Assembly: GCF_002954225.1 (NCBI RefSeq)
Contig: NZ_PPTH01000012.1
Coordinates: 124,001 to 188,000, forward strand
Direction of reading: 5' to 3'
DNA from: Arthrobacter ruber
GTDB lineage: Bacteria; Actinomycetota; Actinomycetes; Actinomycetales; Micrococcaceae
DNA length: 64,000 nt
Within the stretch, counting starts at the first letter, position 1. The number at the start of each line of letters is the position of its first letter. Shown piece after piece: positions 1 through 8,965 of the stretch. The notes beneath the pieces are model-generated. The model had not been told where the DNA came from and ran no database searches. It saw nothing but the letters and a program-made list of their open reading frames with translations. The position numbers were made by a program, and so were the translations under genes.

Positions 1-146
1 GTTTCGCCTCCCTGTACGACGACGTCGTGACACGCCTCTTCGACCGCCTGCCGGACGACACCGTGGTCCACCCGGGGCACGGGAAGGGCACGACGCTCGG
101 CGCCGAGCGGGGCTCCCTCGAGGAGTGGAAGCAGCGCGGCTGGTAG
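1..146 (+). CDS. MBL-fold metallo-hydrolase, C-terminal fragment
   Basis: The reading frame beginning at base 3 is open from the window edge and ends at TAG 144-146, giving the last 47 residues of a protein. It contains VVHPGHGKGTT, the late histidine motif of glyoxalase II-like MBL-fold hydrolases, followed by a tail ending EEWKQRGW, typical of these proteins. The start and the HxHxDH zinc motif lie outside the window. The family hydrolyses thioesters or related bonds at a di-metal site; the substrate cannot be told from this piece. Confidence 0.75.
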   Translation, partial: FASLYDDVVTRLFDRLPDDTVVHPGHGKGTTLGAERGSLEEWKQRGW

Positions 147-154
147 GGCGCCGG

Positions 155-928
155 CTACGGGGACCGGTGGCCGACGGCGAAGATGCGCCGGAAGCCGAAG
201 ACGGTGCCCTGCCCGCCCCGGGGGTACGCCGTCCGCAGCAGCTCGCCGTACCCGGCCTCGAACTCGTCGGCCTCCTCCGCGGACAGTACCTCCAGGACCG
301 GCCGCAGGGCCGTGCCGCGCACCCAGCCGAGGACGGCGTCCTCCCCCGGCAGCACCTGCTGGTACGTGGTCTCCCAGACGTCGGCCTCGAGCCCGGCGGA
401 CAGCAGCAGCTCGGCGTAGTCCGCCGGTTCGGCCACGGCGTCGTCGTGCCGCAGCACGCCGCGGAGCGTCTCCGCCCAGCGGGGGCTCGCCGCGTGCTCG
501 CGCATCAGCGCGTGGGACGGCGCCGAGAAGTTGCCGGGCACCTGCAGTGCGAGCCACCCTCCCGCGGGCAGCGCTCTGGCCCATGCGGCCACGAGGTCCT
601 GGTGCCCGGGGACCCACTGGAGCGCCGCGTTCGTGACGACGACGTCGTCGGAGCCGGGGCGGTAGGCGCGGAGGTCGCCCACCTCGAAGGCCAGGTTCGG
701 CGGTGCGGGACGGCGCCGGGCGGCGTCGATCATGTCCGTGCTGGAGTCGATGCCCCGCACCGTCGCCCCTGGCCATCGCAGCGCGAGCGCCTCCGTCAGC
801 TCACCGGGTCCGCACCCGAGGTCGACGACCGTGCGCGGCGCGTCGTGGCCGACGCGTCCCACGAGGTCGAAGAACGGACGGCCGCGGTGACCGGCGTGAC
901 GGGCGTAGAGTCCAGGGTCCCAGCGCAT
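155..928 (-). CDS. tam: Class I SAM methyltransferase, trans-aconitate 2-methyltransferase-like
   Basis: A 257-residue protein. Residues 35-43 (VDLGCGPGE) are the SAM-binding motif I, D61 after strand 2 probably binds the ribose, and TNAALQW at 99-105 is characteristic of trans-aconitate 2-methyltransferase, which methylates the aconitase side product trans-aconitate. The frame stays open far upstream, but that part lies antisense to the helicase gene. ATG 928 is the natural start because a TAGGGT box lies 5 bases before it and the product begins like Tam (MRWDP). It is divergent from the helicase gene with 39 bases between starts. Substrate is inferred from family resemblance only. Confidence 0.85.
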   Translation of the reverse strand: MRWDPGLYARHAGHRGRPFFDLVGRVGHDAPRTVVDLGCGPGELTEALALRWPGATVRGIDSSTDMIDAARRRPAPPNLAFEVGDLRAYRPGSDDVVVTNAALQWVPGHQDLVAAWARALPAGGWLALQVPGNFSAPSHALMREHAASPRWAETLRGVLRHDDAVAEPADYAELLLSAGLEADVWETTYQQVLPGEDAVLGWVRGTALRPVLEVLSAEEADEFEAGYGELLRTAYPRGGQGTVFGFRRIFAVGHRSP

Positions 929-967
929 GATCCACCCTAAGGTCCCCACCGGTACGCTGGAAGGACC

Positions 968-3511
968 ATGAGGATCCAAGAACACCTGCCCCGGCACGAC
1001 GACGGCGAACTCCCCGCGGACGCGGTCTACGAAGCCTTCACGGGATGGGCGACGGCGCGCGGGCTGGCGCTCTACCCGGCGCAGGACGAGGCCGCGATGG
1101 AGCTCGTCTCGGGCAACAACGTGATCCTCGCGACGCCCACCGGGTCCGGGAAGTCGCTGGTGGCCGTCGCGGCGCACCTGAAGTCCTTCGCCGAGGGCCG
1201 GACCAGCTACTACACCGCGCCGATCAAGGCGCTGGTGTCCGAGAAGTTCTTCGCCCTGTGCGAGATCTTCGGCGCGGAGAACGTCGGCATGATCACGGGC
1301 GACTCCGGCGTGAACCAGGACGCGCCGATCATCTGCTGCACCGCCGAGATCCTCGCGAACCTCGCCCTGCGCGAGGGCGCGCAGGCCGACGTCGACACCG
1401 TGGTGATGGACGAGTTCCACTTCTACTCGGACCCGCAGCGCGGCTGGGCCTGGCAGGTGCCCCTGCTCGAACTGCCCCAGGCGCAGTTCCTGCTGATGTC
1501 CGCGACGCTCGGCGACGTGACGCGGTTCGAGAAGGACCTCACCGACCGCACCGGTCGCGCGACGGCGACGGTCACGTCCGTGGAACGGCCCATCCCGCTG
1601 CACTACTACTACGTCGAGACACCCGTACAGGAATCCCTCGAGGAACTGCTCTCCACCCGCCAGGCGCCCGTGTACGTGGTGCACTTCAGCCAGGCCGAGG
1701 CCATCGAACGGGCGCAGAACCTCATGAGCGTCAACGTCTGCACGCGTGAGGAGAAGGACAGGATCGCCGAGCTCATCGCGACGTTCCGGTTCTCCGCGGG
1801 CTTCGGCAAGACCCTCAACCGGCTCGTACGCCACGGCATCGGCGTGCACCACGCCGGCATGCTGCCCAAGTACCGCAGGCTCGTCGAGCAGCTCGCCCAG
1901 GCCGGCCTGCTCAAGGTCATCTGCGGCACCGACACGCTCGGCGTGGGCATCAACGTGCCCATCCGCACCGTGCTCCTCACCGCGCTGAGCAAGTACGACG
2001 GCGTGCGCACGCGGCTGCTCAACGCGCGGGAGTTCCACCAGATCTCCGGGCGCGCCGGGCGCGCCGGATACGACACCGCGGGCACCGTCGTCGTGCAGGC
2101 GCCCGACCACGTGGTCGAGAACACCAAGGCCATGGCGAAGGCGGTCTCCAAGTTCGGCGACGACCAGAAGAAGCTGCGCCAGGTGGTGCGCAAGAAGCCG
2201 CCGCAGGGCTTCGTGTCCTGGGGCAAGCCCACGTACGAGCGGCTCGTCGAGAGCGTTCCGGACCCCCTGACGTCGTCGTTCTCCGTCAGCCACTCGATGC
2301 TGCTGAACCTCCTCGAGCGGCCCGGCGACCCGTTCACCGCGGTGAAGCGGCTGCTCACCGAGAACCACGAGACGCGGGCATCCCAGCTGCGGCTCATGCG
2401 CCGCGCCATCGGCATCTACCGCGAACTCGTCACGGCCGGGATCGTCGAGCGGCTGCCCGTCCCCGAGCCGGACGGGCGGCAGGTCCGGCTCCGCGTGCAT
2501 CTGCAGGCCAACTTCGCCCTCAACCAGCCCCTCTCCCCCTTCGCCCTCGCGAGCCTGGAACTGTTGGACCCCGAGGCGCCGGGTTACGCGCTCGACGTCG
2601 TCTCGGTCATCGAGGCCACGCTCGAGAAGCCCCGGCAGGTCCTCAACGCGCAGGAGAAGAAGGCGCGCGGCGAGGCCGTGGCCGCCATGAAGGCCGAGGG
2701 GATCGACTACGACGCGCGGATGGCACGGCTCGAGGAGGTCACCTACCCGAAGCCGCTCGAGGAGCTGCTGCAGCAGGCCTTCGACGTGTACCGTGCATCA
2801 GCGCCATGGCTCGGTGACTTCGAGCTCGCCCCCAAGTCCGTGGTCCGCGACATGTACGAGCGAGCGATGAGCTTCGGCGAGTACGTGGCGTTCTACTCGC
2901 TCACGCGCTCCGAGGGCATCCTCCTGCGCTACCTCGCCGACTGCTACAAGGCGCTGCGCCACACGGTGCCGGTCGAGGCCCTTCGCGAGGACCTCAGCGA
3001 CATCCTCGAATGGCTCGGCGAGCTAGTCCGGCAGGTGGACAGCAGTCTCCTCGACGAGTGGACCCAGCTGACCGCCGGGATCGTTCCGGGGGCGCCCGCG
3101 GATACCGTGGAACTCCCGGAGAAGCCGCCGTCCGTCACCTCCAACGAGCGCGCCTTCCGCGTGATGGTGCGCAACGAGATGTTCCAGCGCGTGAAGCTCT
3201 TCGCCGACGAGCGCGACGAGGCACTCGGCGCCCTGGACGCGGACTCCGGGTGGACCGCCGACCGCTGGGCGGAGGCCCTCGACGGGTACTTCGCGGACTA
3301 CGAGGACATCGACGACGGCCCCGAGGCCCGCGGACCGGCGCTGCTGATCATCGTGAAAGTCCCTGGCCTCTGGAAGGTGCGGCAGATCCTGAAGGACCCC
3401 GAGGGCAACAACGACTGGGGCATCAACGCGGAGATCGACCTGCCGGCGTCGGACGAGGCGGGCAGCCCCGTGGTGCGGATCCTGAGCGTCGGAGCCCCCG
3501 TCGCGGCCTGA
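968..3511 (+). CDS. Ski2-like superfamily II helicase with C-terminal DUF3516-type region
   Basis: An 847-residue helicase. The ATPase core has Walker A ATPTGSGKS at 55-63, a DEFH box at 148-151, an SAT motif, and a second RecA domain with a GRAGRAG motif VI. The rest is a long helical region matching the DUF3516 part of actinobacterial DEAD/DEAH helicases of the Ski2/Mtr4 group, presumed to unwind RNA in processing or decay. A TACGCT box precedes the ATG by 9 bases and GGAAGGA serves as ribosome site. The gene stands alone and is followed 40 bases later by a leaderless GNAT gene. Family assignment is strong; the RNA substrate is inferred. Confidence 0.9.
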   Translation: MRIQEHLPRHDDGELPADAVYEAFTGWATARGLALYPAQDEAAMELVSGNNVILATPTGSGKSLVAVAAHLKSFAEGRTSYYTAPIKALVSEKFFALCEIFGAENVGMITGDSGVNQDAPIICCTAEILANLALREGAQADVDTVVMDEFHFYSDPQRGWAWQVPLLELPQAQFLLMSATLGDVTRFEKDLTDRTGRATATVTSVERPIPLHYYYVETPVQESLEELLSTRQAPVYVVHFSQAEAIERAQNLMSVNVCTREEKDRIAELIATFRFSAGFGKTLNRLVRHGIGVHHAGMLPKYRRLVEQLAQAGLLKVICGTDTLGVGINVPIRTVLLTALSKYDGVRTRLLNAREFHQISGRAGRAGYDTAGTVVVQAPDHVVENTKAMAKAVSKFGDDQKKLRQVVRKKPPQGFVSWGKPTYERLVESVPDPLTSSFSVSHSMLLNLLERPGDPFTAVKRLLTENHETRASQLRLMRRAIGIYRELVTAGIVERLPVPEPDGRQVRLRVHLQANFALNQPLSPFALASLELLDPEAPGYALDVVSVIEATLEKPRQVLNAQEKKARGEAVAAMKAEGIDYDARMARLEEVTYPKPLEELLQQAFDVYRASAPWLGDFELAPKSVVRDMYERAMSFGEYVAFYSLTRSEGILLRYLADCYKALRHTVPVEALREDLSDILEWLGELVRQVDSSLLDEWTQLTAGIVPGAPADTVELPEKPPSVTSNERAFRVMVRNEMFQRVKLFADERDEALGALDADSGWTADRWAEALDGYFADYEDIDDGPEARGPALLIIVKVPGLWKVRQILKDPEGNNDWGINAEIDLPASDEAGSPVVRILSVGAPVAA

Positions 3512-3551
3512 CCGCGCCGTTCGACGGCGGGAGCTTGGCTACGCTGGGGAC

Positions 3552-4028
3552 ATGTCGACTCTTCGCGAAGCACGGCCGGCGGACGTCCCGGTCATCCTCC
3601 AGCTCATCCACGACCTGGCCCTCTACGAGCGTGAGCCGGACGCCGTGAAGAACACCGCGGAGTCCCTCGAGGCCGCCCTGTTCGGCGACTCCCCCGCGAT
3701 CTACGCGCACGTCGTCGAGGCCGAGGGGCAGATCCAGGGATTCGCCCTGTGGTTCCTCAACTACTCCACCTGGGAGGGCGTTCACGGCATCTATCTCGAG
3801 GACCTGTACGTGCGCCCCGAGGCGCGCGGCGCCGGACACGGCAAGGCCCTGCTCACCAACCTGGCCAGGATCGCCGTCGAGCGCGGCTACGCCCGGGTCG
3901 AATGGTCGGTGCTCGACTGGAACGAGCCGTCCATCCGCTTCTACGAGCAGCTCGGCGCCCGACCGCAGTCCGGTTGGAGCACCTTCCGGCTCACGGGGAG
4001 CGCCCTCACCGACGCCGCCGCGCTGTGA
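3552..4028 (+). CDS. GNAT acetyltransferase, spermidine/thialysine acetyltransferase-like
   Basis: A 158-residue single-domain GNAT enzyme. LRE(A)RPADVPVI at the N-terminus, YLEDLYVRPEARGAG with the acetyl-CoA pyrophosphate loop (RGAGHGKA), and WNEPSIRFYEQLGA near the C-terminus match the diamine (SAT1/thialysine) acetyltransferase subgroup, which transfers acetyl from acetyl-CoA to small amines. TACGCT at 3540-3545 lies exactly 6 bases before ATG and there is no ribosome site, so the message is probably leaderless. Its stop overlaps the start of the next gene (GTGA), so the two are translationally coupled. The exact amine is unknown. Confidence 0.88.
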   Translation: MSTLREARPADVPVILQLIHDLALYEREPDAVKNTAESLEAALFGDSPAIYAHVVEAEGQIQGFALWFLNYSTWEGVHGIYLEDLYVRPEARGAGHGKALLTNLARIAVERGYARVEWSVLDWNEPSIRFYEQLGARPQSGWSTFRLTGSALTDAAAL

Positions 4029-5362
4029 CCGCCGTGTCGCCCGCACCGGTGCCCCTTCCCCACGCCGACCTGCATGAAATCGGCCGGACCGTCGTCATGC
4101 GCGGACTGCGCGCCACCGGCCACACCTTCAACGTGCCCCTCGACCACCGGGACACGACCTCGGAGCGGATCGAGGTGTTCGCCCGCGAGTACTCGTCCCT
4201 CGAGCACGACGACGATGCCGTCGCCCGCCTGCCGTGGCTGCTGTTCCTGCAGGGCGGGCCCGGTGGCCGGGGCGTGCGGACCACGCAGCTCTCGGGCTGG
4301 ATGAAGGCCGCCGCCCGTGACTTCCGTATCCTCATGCTGGACCAGCGCGGCACGGGGCGCTCCACCCCCGCCGACGCCGCCACACTCGCGGCGCTGCCGA
4401 CGCCGCAGGCCCAGGCGGACTACCTGTCCCACTTCCGCGCGGACGCGATCGTGGCCGACGCCGAGCTGATCCGCGCGCGTCTCGGCAGCGCGCCCTGGAC
4501 GGTGTTCGGGCAGAGCTACGGAGGCTTCTGCACACTCACCTACCTGTCGAACGCACCCGCGGGCATCGAGCGCGCCCTGATCACCGGTGGCCTCGCCCCC
4601 CTCGCGGGAGCGCCGGACGAGGTGTACCGGGCCACGTTCGCCCGGGTGGAGGAACGCAACCGCGAGTACTTCTCCTGGTACCCGGAGGACCGGGAGCTGG
4701 TCACGCGCATCGCCCGCCACCTCCGGGAGGTGGAGGAGCACCTGCCCGACGGGGAACGGCTCACGGTGCGGCGCTTCCAGATGGTCGGCTCGTTCCTGGG
4801 CGGGAACACCCGGGTCCACGCCCTCCACTACCTCCTCGAAGACGCGTTCACCACCACGCCCGACGGCCCCCGGCTGTCCGCGACGTTCCTCGAGCAGGTC
4901 CAGGGGATCGTCAGCAGGGCCTCGCAGCCGCTGTACGCGCTGATGCACGAGTCCATCTACTGCCAGGGCGGCGCGTCCTCGTGGGCCGCCCGGCGCGTGC
5001 TCGACGAGTACCCGCAGTTCCGCGACGACGCCGCTGAGATCCTGTTCACGGGCGAGATGGTGTACCCCTGGTACTTCGAGGAGGATCCCGCGCTGCGGCC
5101 GCTCCGTGCGGTCGCGGACGTGCTCGCGGCGAAGGAGGACTGGGGTCCGCTGTACGACGCGGACGTCCTGGCGACGAACGTCGTGCCGGCCGCCGCCGCC
5201 GTCTACCGTCACGACATCTACGTCGACCGGAATCTCTCCCTCACCACGGCCGCCGGCATCAGGAACCTCGCCGTGTGGGAGACGGACGAGTTCCACCACG
5301 ACGGGATCGCGGATGACGGCGAGGCGATCTTCGAGCGGCTGCTCGGCATGACCCGCCCCTGA
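4025..5362 (+). CDS. Alpha/beta hydrolase, proline iminopeptidase-like (peptidase S33)
   Basis: A 445-residue alpha/beta hydrolase. The oxyanion loop QGGPG is at 76-80, DQRGTGRST at 106-114, and the nucleophile elbow GQSYGG at 162-167 makes Ser164 the probable catalytic serine. The order and spacing fit the longer S33 proline iminopeptidases, which remove N-terminal proline from peptides in the cytoplasm; there is no signal peptide. The GTG start overlaps the GNAT stop by four bases, which decides it over upstream in-frame codons inside the GNAT gene. The gene ends just before a strong bidirectional terminator. Substrate is inferred from family. Confidence 0.88.
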   Translation: MTAVSPAPVPLPHADLHEIGRTVVMRGLRATGHTFNVPLDHRDTTSERIEVFAREYSSLEHDDDAVARLPWLLFLQGGPGGRGVRTTQLSGWMKAAARDFRILMLDQRGTGRSTPADAATLAALPTPQAQADYLSHFRADAIVADAELIRARLGSAPWTVFGQSYGGFCTLTYLSNAPAGIERALITGGLAPLAGAPDEVYRATFARVEERNREYFSWYPEDRELVTRIARHLREVEEHLPDGERLTVRRFQMVGSFLGGNTRVHALHYLLEDAFTTTPDGPRLSATFLEQVQGIVSRASQPLYALMHESIYCQGGASSWAARRVLDEYPQFRDDAAEILFTGEMVYPWYFEEDPALRPLRAVADVLAAKEDWGPLYDADVLATNVVPAAAAVYRHDIYVDRNLSLTTAAGIRNLAVWETDEFHHDGIADDGEAIFERLLGMTRP

Positions 5363-5390
5363 CCCGGTGCCGCCGGCTCGACCGGACGAC

Positions 5391-5423
5391 AGAGGGACCC
5401 CGCACACTGTGCGGGGTCCCTCT
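5391..5423. terminator. Bidirectional hairpin terminator between peptidase and terC
   Basis: A near-perfect inverted repeat with arms AGAGGGACCCCGCACA and TGTGCGGGGTCCCTCT around one central base lies between two convergent genes. The flanks are modestly T-rich (TCTTCT on the plus side). It should end both transcripts. Confidence 0.85.
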
Positions 5424-5454
5424 TCTGCTGTCGGTCCTGGCGTGCCGGCGGAGC

Positions 5455-6537
5455 CTAGTGGCGGGGGTTCTTGGTGCCGGCCTCGTCCGCGGCCTCGTCG
5501 AGCCCGTCGGTGACGGCGGGAGAGGACGCCTTGTGGTCGGCGCCGCCCGAGCGCACCGCTGACTTCTCGACGGCCTTCGACTTGATGAGGCTGGCGACGA
5601 CCGCGATGACGATCGTCGCGACGATCACCGCGAGGGACAGGAACGTCGGGATCTCCGGAGCCCACTCGATGTGCTCGCCGCCGTTGATGAACGGCAGCTC
5701 GTTGACGTGCATCGCGTGGAGGATGAGCTTCACGCCGATGAAGGCGAGGATGACGGAGAGGGCGTGCTTCAGGTAGATGAGGCGCGTCATGAGGCCGCCG
5801 AGCAGGAAGTAGAGCTGGCGCAGGCCCATCAGGGCGAAGATGTTCGCGGTGAAGACGATGAACGCGCTCTGCGTGAGTCCGAAGATTGCGGGGATGGAGT
5901 CGACGGCAAAGAGGAGATCGGTGAGCCCGATCGTCACGAAGACGATGAGCATGGGAGTGAACACCTTCTTGCCGTCGACGACGGTCCGCACCTTGTTGCC
6001 GTCGTAGGACTCGGACATCGGCAGGACCGAGCGCAGCTTCGCGATCAGCTTGTTGTCGCCGGCGTCCTCCTCGTCCTCACCCGAGTCCTTGGCCTGCTTG
6101 TACGCCGTGTACAGGAGGAAGGCACCGAAGATGTAGAAGATCCAGCTGAAGTTCTCGATCACGGCGGCACCGAGCGCGATGAAGATGCCGCGCAGGATCA
6201 GCGCGATGATGATGCCCACCATCAGCACCTCCTGCTGGTACTTCCTCGGGACCGAGAAGCGCGCCATGATGATGATGAAGACGAACAGGTTGTCGATGCT
6301 CAGGCTGTACTCGGTGATCCAGCCGGCGATGAACTGGCCGCCGTACTCGGGCCCCGTGAACACGAACATCAGCGCTGCGAACGCGAGCGCGAGTCCCACG
6401 TAGAAGGCGACCCACAGGCCCGCCTCCTTCATGGACGGCTCGTGTGGCCGCTTGACGACGAGGAGCAGGTCGAAGAGCAGGATGATCCCGAGCACGACGA
6501 ACGTGCCGATCTCGAACGCCAGGGGCAATGTGGGCAT
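5455..6537 (-). CDS. TerC/Alx family integral membrane protein
   Basis: A 360-residue polytopic membrane protein with the TerC signature: acidic residues inside membrane helices in YSLSIDNLFVF and LTDLLFAVDSIPAIF. Members are linked to metal homeostasis, particularly manganese export, and to tellurite resistance. ATG 6537 is preferred over the longer frame (start 6591) because the product then begins directly before the first membrane helix (MPTLPLAFEIG). A loop of about 40 charged residues (KDSGEDEED) lies in the middle and a charged tail at the C-terminus. The 5' leader holds a probable manganese riboswitch, which supports a manganese role. It terminates at the shared hairpin. Confidence 0.92.
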   Translation of the reverse strand: MPTLPLAFEIGTFVVLGIILLFDLLLVVKRPHEPSMKEAGLWVAFYVGLALAFAALMFVFTGPEYGGQFIAGWITEYSLSIDNLFVFIIIMARFSVPRKYQQEVLMVGIIIALILRGIFIALGAAVIENFSWIFYIFGAFLLYTAYKQAKDSGEDEEDAGDNKLIAKLRSVLPMSESYDGNKVRTVVDGKKVFTPMLIVFVTIGLTDLLFAVDSIPAIFGLTQSAFIVFTANIFALMGLRQLYFLLGGLMTRLIYLKHALSVILAFIGVKLILHAMHVNELPFINGGEHIEWAPEIPTFLSLAVIVATIVIAVVASLIKSKAVEKSAVRSGGADHKASSPAVTDGLDEAADEAGTKNPRH

Positions 6538-6559
6538 GAAGGGCCTTCCGCAGGGTGGA

Positions 6560-6685
6560 ATGGATCGCCGTAAGTCTCTCCGCCGCGGCATGGTGCCGAC
6601 CGACCGCTATGCCCGGCGGAGCAACAATGCCCTGCGTGCTGACGTCCATAGCGCTTGGGATACTCCCCTACGTCCGCCCAATGCT
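6560..6685 (-). ncRNA. Probable yybP-ykoY manganese riboswitch in the terC leader
   Basis: On the minus strand the leader carries GUAGGGGAGUAUCCC (bases 6671-6657), the conserved L1 loop of the yybP-ykoY family, and about 80 bases later GAGAGACUUACGGCG (6580-6566), resembling the conserved L3 side GAGACCUUUGC. CGUA just before GGGGAGUA can pair with UACG after GAGACU to close the three-way junction. The element ends 23 bases before the terC ATG, so it could act on translation or on termination. TerC genes are a classical target of this class. Assigned by eye from motifs and context, without a covariance search. Confidence 0.7.
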
Positions 6686-6807
6686 ACCCGAGCCGCGGAG
6701 CACCCGTTGAAGTCACGTTCCCCGGATGCGGAGCGCGGACCTCCTTGACGTGGCGGCCGTCGTCCCTCCCGGAGGTTTCACCGGTCATGGAGGTCATGGC
6801 GCGACCC

Positions 6808-8883
6808 TCAGGCGTGGCCGGCCGACTGCATCTGCCGCAGCTCCTTCTTGAGGTCGCCGACCTCGTCGCGCAGCCGTCCGGCCAGCTCGAACTGCAGCTC
6901 GGCGGCCGCCGCGTGCATCTGGTCCGTCAGCTGCTGGATGAGGTCGGTCAGGTCCTCGGCCGGGACGGACGCCAGTCCCTCGTGGCGCCCGGCACCCTTC
7001 TTCGGCTTCCGGCCCTTCGCGGCTTCCTCCAGGAGTGCGCGCGTATCGGCGTCCTCCCGGTTGATGGTGTCCGTGATGTCGGCGATCCGCTTGCGCAGTG
7101 GAGTGGGATCGATACCGTGCTCGAGGTTGTGCGCCACCTGGATGGCACGGCGCCGGTTGGTCTCGTCGATCGCGCGTTCCATGGAGTCCGTGATGCGGTC
7201 CGCGTACATGTGCACCTCGCCCGAGACGTTGCGGGCCGCACGCCCGATGGTCTGGATCAGCGAGGTGGTGCTCCTGAGGAAGCCCTCCTTGTCGGCGTCC
7301 AGGATGCTCACGAGGGACACCTCCGGAAGGTCGAGGCCCTCACGGAGCAGGTTGATGCCCACCAGCACGTCGAACGTGCCCATGCGCAGTTCGCGCAGGA
7401 GTTCCACGCGCCGCAGCGTGTCCACGTCCGAGTGGAGGTACTCCACCTTGACCCCGTGCTCGAGGAGGTATCCGGTGAGGTCCTCGGCCATGCGCTTGGT
7501 GAGCGTGGTGACGAGGACGCGCTCGTTGACGGCGGTGCGCTTGCGGATCTCACCGAGGAGGTCGTCGATCTGCCCCTTGGTCGGCTTGACCACCACTTCG
7601 GGGTCGACGAGTCCGGTGGGCCTGATGATCTGCTGGACGAACCCGTCGGCCTTGCCCAGCTCGTACTTGCCCGGCGTCGCCGACAGGTAGACCGTCTGCC
7701 CGATGCGGTCCTGGAACTCGTCCCACTTCAGCGGCCGGTTGTCCATCGCTGACGGGAGCCGGAACCCGTGGTCCACGAGGGTCCGCTTCCGCGAGGAGTC
7801 GCCCTCGTACATGGCGCCGATCTGCGGGATGGTCACGTGCGATTCGTCGACGACGAGCAGGAAGTCGTCGGGGAAGTAGTCGAGCAGGCAGTGCGGTGCC
7901 GAGGCCGGATCGCGTCCGTCGATGTGCCGCGAGTAGTTCTCGATGCCGTTGCAGAACCCCATCTGTTGCATCATCTCGAGGTCGTAGGTGACGCGCATGC
8001 GCAGGCGCTGCGCCTCGACCAGCTTGTTCTGCGCCTCGAATTCCGCCAGGCGCTGCTGCAGCTCGTCCTCGATGTCCTTGATCGCGCGCGTCATCCGATC
8101 CTCGCCGGCGACGTAGTGGGAGGCGGGGAAGACGTACATCTCCTCCTCCTCGCGGATGACGTTCCCGGTGAGCGGGTCGAGCGTGTAGATGTTCTCCACC
8201 TCGTCGCCGAAGAACTCGATGCGCAGCGCGTGCTCCTCGTACATGGGGATGATCTCCACGGTGTCACCGCGGACGCGGAACGTCCCCCGGTGGAAGTCCA
8301 TGTCGTTGCGCGTGTACTGCATCCCCACGAACTGGCGCAGCAGCGCGTCGCGGTTCATCTGGTCGCCCCGGCGCAGCGTGACCATCTTGTTGATGTACTC
8401 CTCGGGCGTCCCCAGCCCGTAGATGCAGGACACGGTGGCGACCACGATGACGTCGCGACGCGTGAGGAGCGCATTGGTGGCCGAGTGGCGCAGGCGCTCC
8501 ACCTCCTCGTTGATGGAGGAGTCCTTCTCGATGAAGGTGTCCGTCTGCGGGACGTAGGCCTCGGGCTGGTAGTAGTCGTAGTACGAGACGAAGTACTCGA
8601 CGGCGTTGTTGGGCAGCAGCTCCCGGAACTCGTTCGCGAGCTGCGCCGCGAGGGTCTTGTTCTGCACCATCACCAGGGTGGGGCGCTGCACCTGCTCGAT
8701 GAGCCAGGCCGTGGTGGCGCTCTTGCCCGTACCGGTGGCACCGAGCAGGACGACGTCCTTCTCGCCCGCATTGATCCGCTCGGCCAGCTCCTTGATCGCG
8801 GTGGGCTGGTCGCCCGCGGGCGTGTACTCGCTGATGACCTCGAAAGGGGCCACGACACGCTTGATATCCTGCGCAAGACTCAT
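6808..8883 (-). CDS. uvrB: Excinuclease ABC subunit B
   Basis: A 691-residue UvrB, the damage-verifying helicase of nucleotide excision repair that loads UvrC. Visible are Walker A GATGTGKS near residue 48, the DNA-clamping beta-hairpin ([21 protein letters not shown] region), helicase motif VI (QTIGRAARN), and the C-terminal UVR coiled coil that binds UvrC ([13 protein letters not shown]). Length is normal. It follows coaE by 82 bases on the same strand, the usual actinobacterial order, and probably shares its transcript. No LexA-like box was recognised upstream. Confidence 0.98.
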   Translation of the reverse strand: MSLAQDIKRVVAPFEVISEYTPAGDQPTAIKELAERINAGEKDVVLLGATGTGKSATTAWLIEQVQRPTLVMVQNKTLAAQLANEFRELLPNNAVEYFVSYYDYYQPEAYVPQTDTFIEKDSSINEEVERLRHSATNALLTRRDVIVVATVSCIYGLGTPEEYINKMVTLRRGDQMNRDALLRQFVGMQYTRNDMDFHRGTFRVRGDTVEIIPMYEEHALRIEFFGDEVENIYTLDPLTGNVIREEEEMYVFPASHYVAGEDRMTRAIKDIEDELQQRLAEFEAQNKLVEAQRLRMRVTYDLEMMQQMGFCNGIENYSRHIDGRDPASAPHCLLDYFPDDFLLVVDESHVTIPQIGAMYEGDSSRKRTLVDHGFRLPSAMDNRPLKWDEFQDRIGQTVYLSATPGKYELGKADGFVQQIIRPTGLVDPEVVVKPTKGQIDDLLGEIRKRTAVNERVLVTTLTKRMAEDLTGYLLEHGVKVEYLHSDVDTLRRVELLRELRMGTFDVLVGINLLREGLDLPEVSLVSILDADKEGFLRSTTSLIQTIGRAARNVSGEVHMYADRITDSMERAIDETNRRRAIQVAHNLEHGIDPTPLRKRIADITDTINREDADTRALLEEAAKGRKPKKGAGRHEGLASVPAEDLTDLIQQLTDQMHAAAAELQFELAGRLRDEVGDLKKELRQMQSAGHA

Positions 8884-8965
8884 GTCTTAACGGTAGACCC
8901 TGCCGCTGACACTCCTGCCCTGATCTGCTGGCGGCTGAACGCCGCGGGAACCGCCCCTGCCGGGC

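Noticed and set aside
155-2500. Very long minus-strand frame over the helicase
   Set aside because: Only bases 155-928 encode a recognised methyltransferase; the rest is antisense to a clear helicase, as happens in GC-rich DNA.
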